Under the pieces are notes generated by a model. That model worked only from the letters and a program-made list of their open reading frames with translations. It had not been told where the DNA came from and did no database searches. A stretch of DNA of 57,792 bases from an uncultured Gammaproteobacteria bacterium (GTDB lineage Bacteria > Pseudomonadota > Gammaproteobacteria > Steroidobacterales > Woeseiaceae): the NCBI GenBank assembly GCA_937899415.1, contig CALBPI010000085.1, positions 1 to 57,792 of the forward strand. The letters are read 5' to 3'. How positions within the stretch are numbered: the first letter of the stretch is position 1; the number at the start of each line of letters is the position of its first letter. Position numbers and translations under genes: made by a program. Shown piece after piece: positions 44,417 through 52,495 of this stretch.

Positions 44417-46216
44417 ATGTCGAAAACGACAATCAGCGTTGGCGGTGCGAGCGGCTTCTGGGGTGAGTCCGCCATGTCGACGGCGCAGCTGCTCGGCGAC
44501 GCCGAGCTCGACTATCTCGTCTACGACTACCTTGCCGAGATTACGATGTCGATTCTGGCGCGCGCTCGCGCCAGCGATCCGGCATTGGGTTACGCAACCG
44601 ACTTCGTCAGCGCCGTTCTCGCACCCAACATTGAGGCCATCGCGGCGAAAGGTGTGCGCGTGCTCTCCAACGCGGGCGGCGTCAATCCCGAGGCCTGCGC
44701 CAAAGCGGTTCGTGCACTCATCGCCGAGCGCGGGCTCGACCTCAAGGTCGCCGTGGTCACCGGTGACGACCTGACCGCACGCGCTGCGGAGTTTGCGGAC
44801 GCGGGTGTCACCGAGATGTTCTCGGGCGCGGCCTTCCCCGAGGTTGATCGACTCGCGAGCATCAACGCCTATCTGGGCGCCTTCCCCATCGCCGCAGCAC
44901 TCGCCGACGGCGCTGACATCGTCATCACGGGTCGCGTTGTCGACAGCGCCGTCACGTTGGCTGCCTGCATTCACGCCTTCGGCTGGTCGGCCGATGACTA
45001 CGACCGGCTGGCCGCGGGCAGCGTGGCAGGCCACATTCTCGAATGCGGGCCACAGGCGACCGGCGGCAACTTCACGGACTGGGAGCAGGTTGCCGACTCG
45101 CTGCACAACATTGGCTACCCCATCGCCGACATCGACGCCGACGGCGACATGGTCATCCGCAAACCCGCCGACACAGGCGGCATGGTCAGCGTCGGTACCG
45201 TCGCCGAACAGTTGCTGTACGAAGTCGGCGACGCGCAGGCTTACGTGCTGCCAGATGTCGTCTGCGACTTTGGCGCACTGCAGCTTGAGCAAATGGGCGA
45301 AAACCGCGTTCATGTTTCAGGCGCACGCGGCCACGTACCTACCGACACCTACAAGGTCAGCGCCACCTACGCCGATGGGTGGCGGGGCGGCCAGACGCTC
45401 GTGTTCTACGGCCGCGACGCGGACCGCAAGGCACGCGCTTTCGCAGGCGCCGCACTCAAGCGCGCACAGGCGCAGCTCGACGCCGCCGGGCTGCCCGGTT
45501 TCACCGATACGCTCATTGAACTCGTGGGCGACGAGAGTCACTACGGCGCGCGTCGAGAACTCGCGGGTTCACGTGAGGTGTCGCTCAAGGTCGCCGCACG
45601 CCACCCGACAAAGGCCGGTATCGGCATCCTGCTTCGTGAAACTATCGGCGCGGCACTCGCGGGTCCGCCAGGCCTCACAGGATTCGCGGGGACGCGACCA
45701 AGACCCTCGCCCGTCGTGCGTCTGTTCTCGTTCCTGCTCGACAAGAAGTCGGTGCCCGTGACCATTGATTCGGGCGACGCCCAACATCACTACACACCCG
45801 CTGGCAACGACAGCGCGTTTGACGATGCCGTCATCGTGCGGCCAGCGCCGCCCGAGGTGCACAACGATGGCGGCCCGATGTTGCTCGTGCCGCTGGTCGA
45901 GCTCGCCTGGGGCCGCAGCGGGGACAAGGGCGACAAGGCCAACATCGGCATCATCGCGCGCAAAGCACAATACCTGCCCTACATCTGGGCGACGTTGTCG
46001 GAAGCCGTCGTCGGCGAGCGCTTCGAACACTTCACGAACCAGCCCGTGGACCGGTACTACCTGCCTGGTATGCACGCGATCAATTTTGTCCTGCACGACG
46101 TGCTGGGCGGCGGTGGCATCGCCAGCCTGCGCAATGACCCGCAAGGCAAGGGCTACGCCCAGCTGTTACTCGATATTCCCGTCCGCGTCCCCGAGCGCAT
46201 GAGGCCCGCACACTGA
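44417..46216 (+). CDS. AtuA-family protein (DUF1446)
   Basis: 599 residues. The core begins ISVGGASGFWGESAMS, and motifs such as VLSNAGGVNPEACAKAVRAL and DIVITGRVVDSAVTLAA are typical of AtuA proteins, first described in acyclic terpene (geraniol, citronellol) breakdown. Their reaction is not settled; a lyase role late in the pathway has been proposed. The extra C-terminal domain (about 490-599, with LAWGRSGDKGDKANIGI) is the second AtuA module, here fused. It is the first gene of a six-gene operon and its stop overlaps the next ATG by one base. Confidence 0.85.
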   Translation: MSKTTISVGGASGFWGESAMSTAQLLGDAELDYLVYDYLAEITMSILARARASDPALGYATDFVSAVLAPNIEAIAAKGVRVLSNAGGVNPEACAKAVRALIAERGLDLKVAVVTGDDLTARAAEFADAGVTEMFSGAAFPEVDRLASINAYLGAFPIAAALADGADIVITGRVVDSAVTLAACIHAFGWSADDYDRLAAGSVAGHILECGPQATGGNFTDWEQVADSLHNIGYPIADIDADGDMVIRKPADTGGMVSVGTVAEQLLYEVGDAQAYVLPDVVCDFGALQLEQMGENRVHVSGARGHVPTDTYKVSATYADGWRGGQTLVFYGRDADRKARAFAGAALKRAQAQLDAAGLPGFTDTLIELVGDESHYGARRELAGSREVSLKVAARHPTKAGIGILLRETIGAALAGPPGLTGFAGTRPRPSPVVRLFSFLLDKKSVPVTIDSGDAQHHYTPAGNDSAFDDAVIVRPAPPEVHNDGGPMLLVPLVELAWGRSGDKGDKANIGIIARKAQYLPYIWATLSEAVVGERFEHFTNQPVDRYYLPGMHAINFVLHDVLGGGGIASLRNDPQGKGYAQLLLDIPVRVPERMRPAH

Positions 46217-47838
46217 TGGCAATCTACTCAAGCCGCGTCAACACCCAATCCAGCGCCTTTGCCGAAAACCGACGTGACATGCTCGCGCTCGTGGATCGGC
46301 TGCACACACTCAACGCGCGCGGTGCCGCATTGTCCGAGAAGCGGCGCGATCGTTTCGAATCGCGCGGCCAGCTGCTGCCGCGCGAGCGACTCTCGAGTAT
46401 TCTCGATCCGGGCATGCCGTTTTTCGATATCGGTAACCTCGCGGGTTACCTGCAGGACGGCCAGCCCGAGGAGCGCTCACTGCCGGGTGGCAATGTCATC
46501 GTCGGCATCGGCTTTATCGCGGGCACGCGCTGCATGCTCAGCGTCAGCGACAGCGGCATCCAGGCCGGCTCGCTGACCGAGGCGACGGCCTACCGCATCT
46601 TCAGGGCGCAGGAGATCGCGCTGCGACAGAAACTGCCCTTCGTGCACCTCGTCGAGAGTGCGGGCGCCAACCTCATGCAGTACACCGTGGGCGGCTTTGT
46701 CAAAGGCGGGACCTTTTTCGCAAACCTGGCACGACTGAGCGCGGCGGGTGTTCCCGTCGTCAACATCCTGCACGGTTCATCCACAGCGGGCGGCGCCTAC
46801 ATGCCCGGCATGAGTGACTACGTCGTGGCAGTGCGTGACCGCGCAAAAGCGTTTCTGGCCGGGCCGCCACTGCTCAAAGCCGCCACGGGTGAAATCGCAA
46901 CGGATGAAGAGCTCGGCGGCGCGCGCATGCACGCCGAAGTTTCGGGGCTCGTCGAATACCTGGCCGATGATGACGCGGACGCCACACGCATCGGCCGAGA
47001 GATCGTCGCCAGACTGCACTGGAACGACCGACTCGAACCCACGCGTCCTCGCGAAGCGTCACCACCCGCACTGGACCCGGACGAGATCGCGGGCATCGTG
47101 CCCATCGACTACCGCGTGCCCTACGAGGTTCGCGAGGTCATCGCGCGCACCGTGGACGCTTCCGATTTTCTCGACTTCAAACCGGGCTTCGGTGTCAGCA
47201 CGGTGTGCGCACAGGCCGAGATCTTCGGTATCGGCTGCGGCATCGTTTCGAACAACGCCCCCATCGATCCCGACGGCGCCGCGAAGGTCACGCAGTTTCT
47301 GCAGCTCTGCGACCAGTCTGACCTGCCTGTCGTTTTCCTGCAGAACACGACGGGCTACCTTGTGGGCAAACGCTACGAACAGGGCGGCATGATCAAGCAC
47401 GGCGCCAAGATGATTCAGGCCGTCACCAACATCTCCGTGCCACGCATCACCGTGAACATCGGTGCGAGCTACGGCGCCGGCAACTACGGCATGTGCGGGC
47501 GCGGCATGGATCCCGACTTTCTCATTACCTGGCCCAACGCGAGCACGGGCGTCATGGGCGGCGAGCAGGCCGCGCAAACCATGTCGATCGTCATGCGTGG
47601 CGCCGCAAAGGCCAAGGGAAAGGAACTCGACGAGGCCACGATCGCGCAACAGGAGAAGCAGCTTGCCGGTCTGTTCGACGGCCAGTCGGACGCGTTCTAC
47701 ACCTCGGGGCACCTGCTCGATGACGGCATGATCGACCCGCGCGACACGCGTCGGGCGACAGGTTTTCTGCTTGAGACGGTGCGCGAGGCGCGCCGTCGAA
47801 CGACAACCCCCAACAGTTTCGGCGTGGCGAGAATCTGA
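46216..47838 (+). CDS. Acyl-CoA carboxylase, carboxyltransferase (beta) subunit
   Basis: 540 residues. It belongs to the MccB/AtuC/LiuB type: N-terminal RERLSSILDPGMPFFDIGNLAGY, the acyl-CoA site GGAYMPGMSDYVVAVRD followed by LAGPPLLKAATGE, and the C-terminal domain with QNTTGYLVGKRYEQGGMIKHGAKM and NASTGVMGGEQAAQ. It moves the carboxyl group from biotin to a branched, unsaturated acyl-CoA (methylcrotonyl- or geranyl-type). Its partner is the biotin carboxylase at 48625. Translation is coupled to the AtuA gene (TGATG). Confidence 0.9.
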   Translation: MAIYSSRVNTQSSAFAENRRDMLALVDRLHTLNARGAALSEKRRDRFESRGQLLPRERLSSILDPGMPFFDIGNLAGYLQDGQPEERSLPGGNVIVGIGFIAGTRCMLSVSDSGIQAGSLTEATAYRIFRAQEIALRQKLPFVHLVESAGANLMQYTVGGFVKGGTFFANLARLSAAGVPVVNILHGSSTAGGAYMPGMSDYVVAVRDRAKAFLAGPPLLKAATGEIATDEELGGARMHAEVSGLVEYLADDDADATRIGREIVARLHWNDRLEPTRPREASPPALDPDEIAGIVPIDYRVPYEVREVIARTVDASDFLDFKPGFGVSTVCAQAEIFGIGCGIVSNNAPIDPDGAAKVTQFLQLCDQSDLPVVFLQNTTGYLVGKRYEQGGMIKHGAKMIQAVTNISVPRITVNIGASYGAGNYGMCGRGMDPDFLITWPNASTGVMGGEQAAQTMSIVMRGAAKAKGKELDEATIAQQEKQLAGLFDGQSDAFYTSGHLLDDGMIDPRDTRRATGFLLETVREARRRTTTPNSFGVARI

Positions 47839-47839
47839 C

Positions 47840-48628
47840 GTGACTACGACTATAGAAGCCAAGCGAGACGGTGACTGGCTGACCATCGCCCTGGCGCGCC
47901 CCGACGCGCGCAACGCGCTCTCGAGTGAGATGGTGGCCGAGCTGCTGGCGCTACTCGATACCACGGCCGAAGACGCCTCGATCCGCGGCATCACGCTGCG
48001 CGGGCAGGGCCGCGTGTTTTGTGCGGGCGGCGACCTCAAGGGCTTCGGCCGCAGCCTCGACGACCCCGAGGCTGCCGCGGCCATAGAGGCTTCGAGCCGC
48101 GCTGCGGGCACCCTGTTCCACCGCGTCGCCACGATGCCGCAAACCACCATCATGGCGGTGCACGGCGCCGCTATGGCCGGCGGTATGGGGCTCGCCTGCG
48201 CCGGCGACCTCAACATCGTGACGGCCGATTGCCGCTTTGCCCTGACTGAGACCCGGCTCGGCATCGTGCCCGCTCAGATCGCACCGTTCGTAGTCGCGCG
48301 CGCAGGTCTGCCCGCCGCGCGGCGACTCATGCTCACGGGCGCACAATTCGATGGCAAGGCGGCGTTCGAACTCCGCATCGCCGATGAGGTCGTCGCGGAC
48401 ACAGCAGCCCTCGACGCCACCGAGGCCAGACTGCGCGCTGACGTGCTGGCCTGTGCACCGGGCGCCAACGCGGCCACCAAGCGCTTGCTGCAAACACTCG
48501 CACCCGTCGACGCAGAGACCTTCGTGAATCACGCGGCAACCGTGTTCCGAGAATGCCTGCAGAGTGACGAAGGGCGTGAGGGCATGGCCGCCTTCGTCGG
48601 CAAACGCGAACCGGGGTGGCAACCATGA
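47840..48628 (+). CDS. Enoyl-CoA hydratase of LiuC/AtuE type
   Basis: 262 residues from GTG 47840, one base after the previous stop. Crotonase fold: GRVFCAGGDLKGF (oxyanion hole) and HGAAMAGGMGLACAGDL. In that second motif the first catalytic glutamate of standard hydratases is replaced by glycine, while the second (ALTETRLGIVP) is kept, as in methylglutaconyl-type hydratases. With a carboxylase on either side, hydration of the carboxylated product is the likely role. Its stop overlaps the next ATG by 4 bp (ATGA). Confidence 0.85.
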   Translation: MTTTIEAKRDGDWLTIALARPDARNALSSEMVAELLALLDTTAEDASIRGITLRGQGRVFCAGGDLKGFGRSLDDPEAAAAIEASSRAAGTLFHRVATMPQTTIMAVHGAAMAGGMGLACAGDLNIVTADCRFALTETRLGIVPAQIAPFVVARAGLPAARRLMLTGAQFDGKAAFELRIADEVVADTAALDATEARLRADVLACAPGANAATKRLLQTLAPVDAETFVNHAATVFRECLQSDEGREGMAAFVGKREPGWQP

Positions 48629-50598
48629 GCACTTCGTTCAGACCCATTTCGCGCGTGCTCATCGCCAACCGTGGCGAGATCGCGTGTCGCATCGCACGCA
48701 CGTTGCGCGCGACGGGCCGGACGACCATCGCGATTTACTCCGACGCAGACGCGGGTGCGCCGCATGTCGCGGCAGCCGACGTTGCGCTCCCGATCGGGCC
48801 GCCGCCCGTCGGCGAGTCCTATCTCGACATCGAACGCATCGTCGCGGCGGCCGTGGCCGCCGATGCCGACGCCGTCCATCCAGGTTACGGCTTTCTGTCC
48901 GAGAACGCCGAGTTCGCCGCGGCTTGCGAGGCGGCAGGCCTCGTTTTCATCGGCCCGGGCGCCGAGGCCATTGCACTCATGGGCAACAAGGCCGCAGCGC
49001 GCCAGCGCATGCAGGCGGCAGGTGTGCCCTGCGTGCCCGGCTATGACGGCGACGCACAGGACGACACGGCGTTGACGCAGGCTGCCGCGAAGATCGGTTA
49101 TCCCGTCATGGTGAAAGCCGCCGCGGGTGGCGGTGGCCGCGGCATGCGCATCGTCGAACGCGAAAACGCACTGGCCGACGCCTTGTCACTGGCGCGCGCC
49201 GAGGCCCTGTCGGCGTTCGGCTCGGACCAGCTCATTCTCGAGCGCGCCGTAGTCGCGCCACGGCACGTCGAGGTGCAGGTACTGGCCGACGCGCACGGCA
49301 CCACAGTGCACCTCGGTGAACGCGACTGCTCTGTGCAACGCCGCCATCAGAAAGTCATCGAGGAAGCACCAAGCCCGGCCGTCGACGCCGAGCTGCGCGC
49401 GCGCATGGGCGCCGCGGCCGTCGCGGCGGCGGCCGACATCGACTACCGCGGCGCCGGCACCGTCGAGTTTCTGCTCGACGCCGATGGCAGCTTCTACTTC
49501 CTCGAGATGAACACACGTTTGCAGGTTGAGCACCCCGTGACGGAGTCGATCACGGGTCTCGATCTTGTGGCGCTGCAGCTTGATGCCGCCGAAGGCCGCC
49601 CTTTGCCATTCGGGCAGGATGATGTGCGACTGGCGGGTCATTCGATCGAGGTGCGACTGTACGCTGAGGACCCAGAGCGCGACTTCCTGCCGCAAACGGG
49701 TGACATCGCGCTCTGGCGCCCTGCAGCGGGCGTACGCACCGACGCCGGCATCGAGACGGGCGACGTCATTTCGCCCCACTACGACCCGCTGCTGGCCAAG
49801 ATCATCGCGCACGGTCGGGACCGCGCCACGGCGCGCCGACGGCTCGTCACGGCGCTCGAAGACACGGTGCTGCTCGGCGTCACGCACAATCGGGATTTCC
49901 TGCGCGCAGCACTTGAGCACGAGGCATTCGCTGCTGGCGATGCCACGACGCACTTCATCGATGACCATGCGCCGCAGGCAAGCACGGCGGATGACGCAGC
50001 CGTCCTTCGACTCGCCGCGGTCGCCTGGTACCGTGCGCGCATGTCGCAGGCGCTGGCACAAGCACCCGACATCAACGACGAACTCGAAGACTGGTCGAGT
50101 GCGACACCGCTGGCTCAGAGCTGCCCGTTCGTATCCGGGTCGAGTGTCCAGGTGACGGCGCTGGGTGGCGGCAGCTACGCCATCGATGTCGACGGCGACG
50201 TGGACACGCTGACCGTAGTGGGCGAGGCGGCGGGCCGACTCACCGTCGAGTCGGGCGGCGCGCTCATCGACCTGGACGCACTGCTCGATGACAATGCGCT
50301 GCACCTCTCCTTCGCCGAGTTCTCGGGACCGATTGAACTCGCGCAATCCGGCGCTGCCGATGCCGACCAGAGCGGTGATACCGTCGCCGCACCGATGCAC
50401 GGCAAGGTCATGTCCATTGACGTGGGCGTTGGCGACACCGTTCGCGCCGACCAGCGCGTGGCCGTCGTTGAGGCCATGAAAATGCAGCATGCTGTGACCG
50501 CGCCCCGGGACGGCCGCGTGAGCGCGGTACACTGCGCGGAGGGCGACCAGGTGGATGCCGACGCCCTGCTGATCGAACTCGAACCGGAGGCTGAATGA
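48625..50598 (+). CDS. Acyl-CoA carboxylase alpha subunit (biotin carboxylase + BCCP)
   Basis: 657 residues from ATG 48625. The biotin carboxylase part (about 1-450) has VLIANRGEIACRIART, the ATP-grasp segment MVKAAAGGGGRGMRIV, CSVQRRHQKVIEEAPSP and FLEMNTRLQVEHPVTE. The C-terminal BCCP domain carries the biotinylation site EAMKM with Lys619. It is the MccA/AtuF/LiuD type and pairs with the beta subunit at 46216. It overlaps genes on both sides by 4 bp (ATGA), showing tight coupling. Confidence 0.92.
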   Translation: MSTSFRPISRVLIANRGEIACRIARTLRATGRTTIAIYSDADAGAPHVAAADVALPIGPPPVGESYLDIERIVAAAVAADADAVHPGYGFLSENAEFAAACEAAGLVFIGPGAEAIALMGNKAAARQRMQAAGVPCVPGYDGDAQDDTALTQAAAKIGYPVMVKAAAGGGGRGMRIVERENALADALSLARAEALSAFGSDQLILERAVVAPRHVEVQVLADAHGTTVHLGERDCSVQRRHQKVIEEAPSPAVDAELRARMGAAAVAAAADIDYRGAGTVEFLLDADGSFYFLEMNTRLQVEHPVTESITGLDLVALQLDAAEGRPLPFGQDDVRLAGHSIEVRLYAEDPERDFLPQTGDIALWRPAAGVRTDAGIETGDVISPHYDPLLAKIIAHGRDRATARRRLVTALEDTVLLGVTHNRDFLRAALEHEAFAAGDATTHFIDDHAPQASTADDAAVLRLAAVAWYRARMSQALAQAPDINDELEDWSSATPLAQSCPFVSGSSVQVTALGGGSYAIDVDGDVDTLTVVGEAAGRLTVESGGALIDLDALLDDNALHLSFAEFSGPIELAQSGAADADQSGDTVAAPMHGKVMSIDVGVGDTVRADQRVAVVEAMKMQHAVTAPRDGRVSAVHCAEGDQVDADALLIELEPEAE

Positions 50599-51407
50599 GC
50601 GACGATGTCGTCACTGCGTTTCGGGAGGAGAGTGACGCGCTCAACGCGCTCGTCGCCGACCTCGACGAAGCCACGCTGCTCACGCGAACGCAGTTCAAGG
50701 ACTGGACCGTCGCTGACCTGCTAGGTCACCTCTACATATGGAACGATGCGGCCGCGCTCACACTGACCAATGGCGACGCCTTCACCGCATTCTTCTCCAA
50801 CGTGGTGGCTGCGATGCACGAGCCCGGTGGCCTGCGCGCCTTCGAGCGCGGCCTTCTGGCCGAAAAGTCGGCCACCTCGATTCTCGACGCCTGGCAACAG
50901 AGCGTTGCAGCAACCGCGAACGTGTACGCCAACGCGGACCCCAAAACACGCGTGCGCTGGGGCGGCCCCGACATGAGCGCACGCTCCTGTATCAGTGCGC
51001 GGCTCATGGAAACCTGGGCACACGGGCAAGCCGTATTCGACAGCTTCGGCGTCGCGCGCACGGACACCGACCGCATTTACTCCATCGCCGTGCTGGGCGT
51101 GAACACGTTTGCGTTCAACCACAGAGTCAACGGGCTGGATGTCCCCGACGTCGTACCCCGCGTGACACTGGCCGCCCCCTCGGGCGCGCAGTGGGATCTG
51201 GGTAACCCGGAATCCGATGCGAGCGTCACGGGCAGCGCGACCGAGTTCTGCCAGGTCGTCACGCAGACTCGAAACATCGCCGACACCGACCTCGCCGTCA
51301 CGGGCGACACGGCAGAGCACTGGATGCGCATCGCGCAGTGCTTCGCCGGCCCACCGACACCACCACCCGCAGCCGGCACACGCTTTCTGCAGAATCCCGG
51401 AGCCTGA
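50595..51407 (+). CDS. TIGR03084/DinB-like metal-binding protein
   Basis: 270 residues. The N-terminal four-helix domain has the likely metal triad His45 (LLGHLYIW), Glu139 and His143 (METWAHGQ), the layout of the mycothiol-dependent maleylpyruvate isomerase/DinB fold. The C-terminal part (about 175-260) resembles a sterol-carrier-like module, with MDMPI-type ending. Mycothiol is not expected in a Gram-negative organism, so a different thiol or none may be used. GGAGG precedes the ATG, and the gene overlaps the carboxylase by 4 bp. The role in the operon is unknown. Confidence 0.75.
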   Translation: MSDDVVTAFREESDALNALVADLDEATLLTRTQFKDWTVADLLGHLYIWNDAAALTLTNGDAFTAFFSNVVAAMHEPGGLRAFERGLLAEKSATSILDAWQQSVAATANVYANADPKTRVRWGGPDMSARSCISARLMETWAHGQAVFDSFGVARTDTDRIYSIAVLGVNTFAFNHRVNGLDVPDVVPRVTLAAPSGAQWDLGNPESDASVTGSATEFCQVVTQTRNIADTDLAVTGDTAEHWMRIAQCFAGPPTPPPAAGTRFLQNPGA

Positions 51408-51409
51408 TC

Positions 51410-52495
51410 ATGACCACCGCCAAGACGCTCGAAGTCCGCAGGGACGACCTCACCACAACCCGAGTGACCGAAAAGGAGCTCGCGCCACTGGCCGACGGTC
51501 AGGTGCTTTGCGCCGTCGACTGTTTTGGCTTGAGCGCCAACAACATCACCTATGGTGTGGTCGGCGAGAAGATCGGCTACTGGCAATTCTTCCCGGCCGA
51601 AGACGGCTGGGGCGTGATTCCGACCTGGGGCTTTGCCAACGTCGTCGAGAGCAAGCACCCGGAAATCGCCGTGGGCGAGCGCTTCTACGGCTACTGGCCG
51701 ATGGGCACGCACCTGGTCATGGAGCCCGGCAAAGTGGCCGAACAGCGCCTCACGGACGGCATCGAGCACCGCGCAGCACTTCCGCCCGTTTACAACGGCT
51801 ACGCCCGCTGTAGCCACGAGCCGCACTACGAGCCCCAGCTCGACGATGCGCGCATGTTGCTGTTCCCGTTGTACGCGACCTCGTACTGCCTCTACGACTA
51901 CCTCGTCGACAACGAGTACTTCGGCGCGAGCCAGGTCATCATCCCGAGCGCCTCATCGAAGACGGCCATTGGCCTGGCCTACGCGCTGGCGGCCGACAGC
52001 GGCGGGCGCGAGGTGATCGGCCTGACCTCGCCGGGCAACGTCGAACGCGTCAAGGACCTCGGCCTCTACACGCAGACGGTCCGCTATGACGCCATCGACA
52101 GCATTGATGCCAACGAGCCGACCGTCATCGTCGACATGTCGGGCAACGGCACCGTGTTGGCCGCGCTGCACACGCACCTGGGCGACAACATGCGCTTCAC
52201 ATCGAACGTCGGTCTGACCCACTACGACGACAACCAGATGACCGAGGGCTTCATCGCCGAGCGCAGCCAGATGTTCTTCGCGCCGGGCCACATGCTCAAA
52301 CGCGCCAAGGACTGGGGCCCCGGCGTCTTCGAACAGCGCGCGTTCGCGTTCTGGCGCGACGCCTCGGTCAAGAGCGCGGACTGGCTGCGCTACGAACACC
52401 GTGCCGGCATCCCGGCGCTCGAATCGAGCTACCGGGAGGTGCTTGCCGGCACGCCCGCGCCTGACCTCGGGATCATCATCACGCCCGGCGACTAG
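51410..52495 (+). CDS. DUF2855 family protein
   Basis: 361 residues from ATG 51410, two bases after the previous stop. The layout is medium-chain-dehydrogenase/quinone-reductase-like: an N-terminal domain (GQVLCAVDCFGLSANNITYGV) and a Rossmann-like part (SQVIIPSASSKTAIGLAYAL). The usual glycine-rich NADPH loop and zinc ligands are not visible. DUF2855 proteins are uncharacterised. As the last gene of the AtuA/carboxylase operon it may be a reductase in the same pathway. Its stop overlaps the convergent tricorn-like gene by 4 bp. Confidence 0.78.
   Translation: MTTAKTLEVRRDDLTTTRVTEKELAPLADGQVLCAVDCFGLSANNITYGVVGEKIGYWQFFPAEDGWGVIPTWGFANVVESKHPEIAVGERFYGYWPMGTHLVMEPGKVAEQRLTDGIEHRAALPPVYNGYARCSHEPHYEPQLDDARMLLFPLYATSYCLYDYLVDNEYFGASQVIIPSASSKTAIGLAYALAADSGGREVIGLTSPGNVERVKDLGLYTQTVRYDAIDSIDANEPTVIVDMSGNGTVLAALHTHLGDNMRFTSNVGLTHYDDNQMTEGFIAERSQMFFAPGHMLKRAKDWGPGVFEQRAFAFWRDASVKSADWLRYEHRAGIPALESSYREVLAGTPAPDLGIIITPGD

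Noticed and set aside
44012-45313. Antisense frame across the RNA-binding protein and AtuA genes
   Set aside because: It would run through the terminator hairpin and both promoters; no domain is visible.
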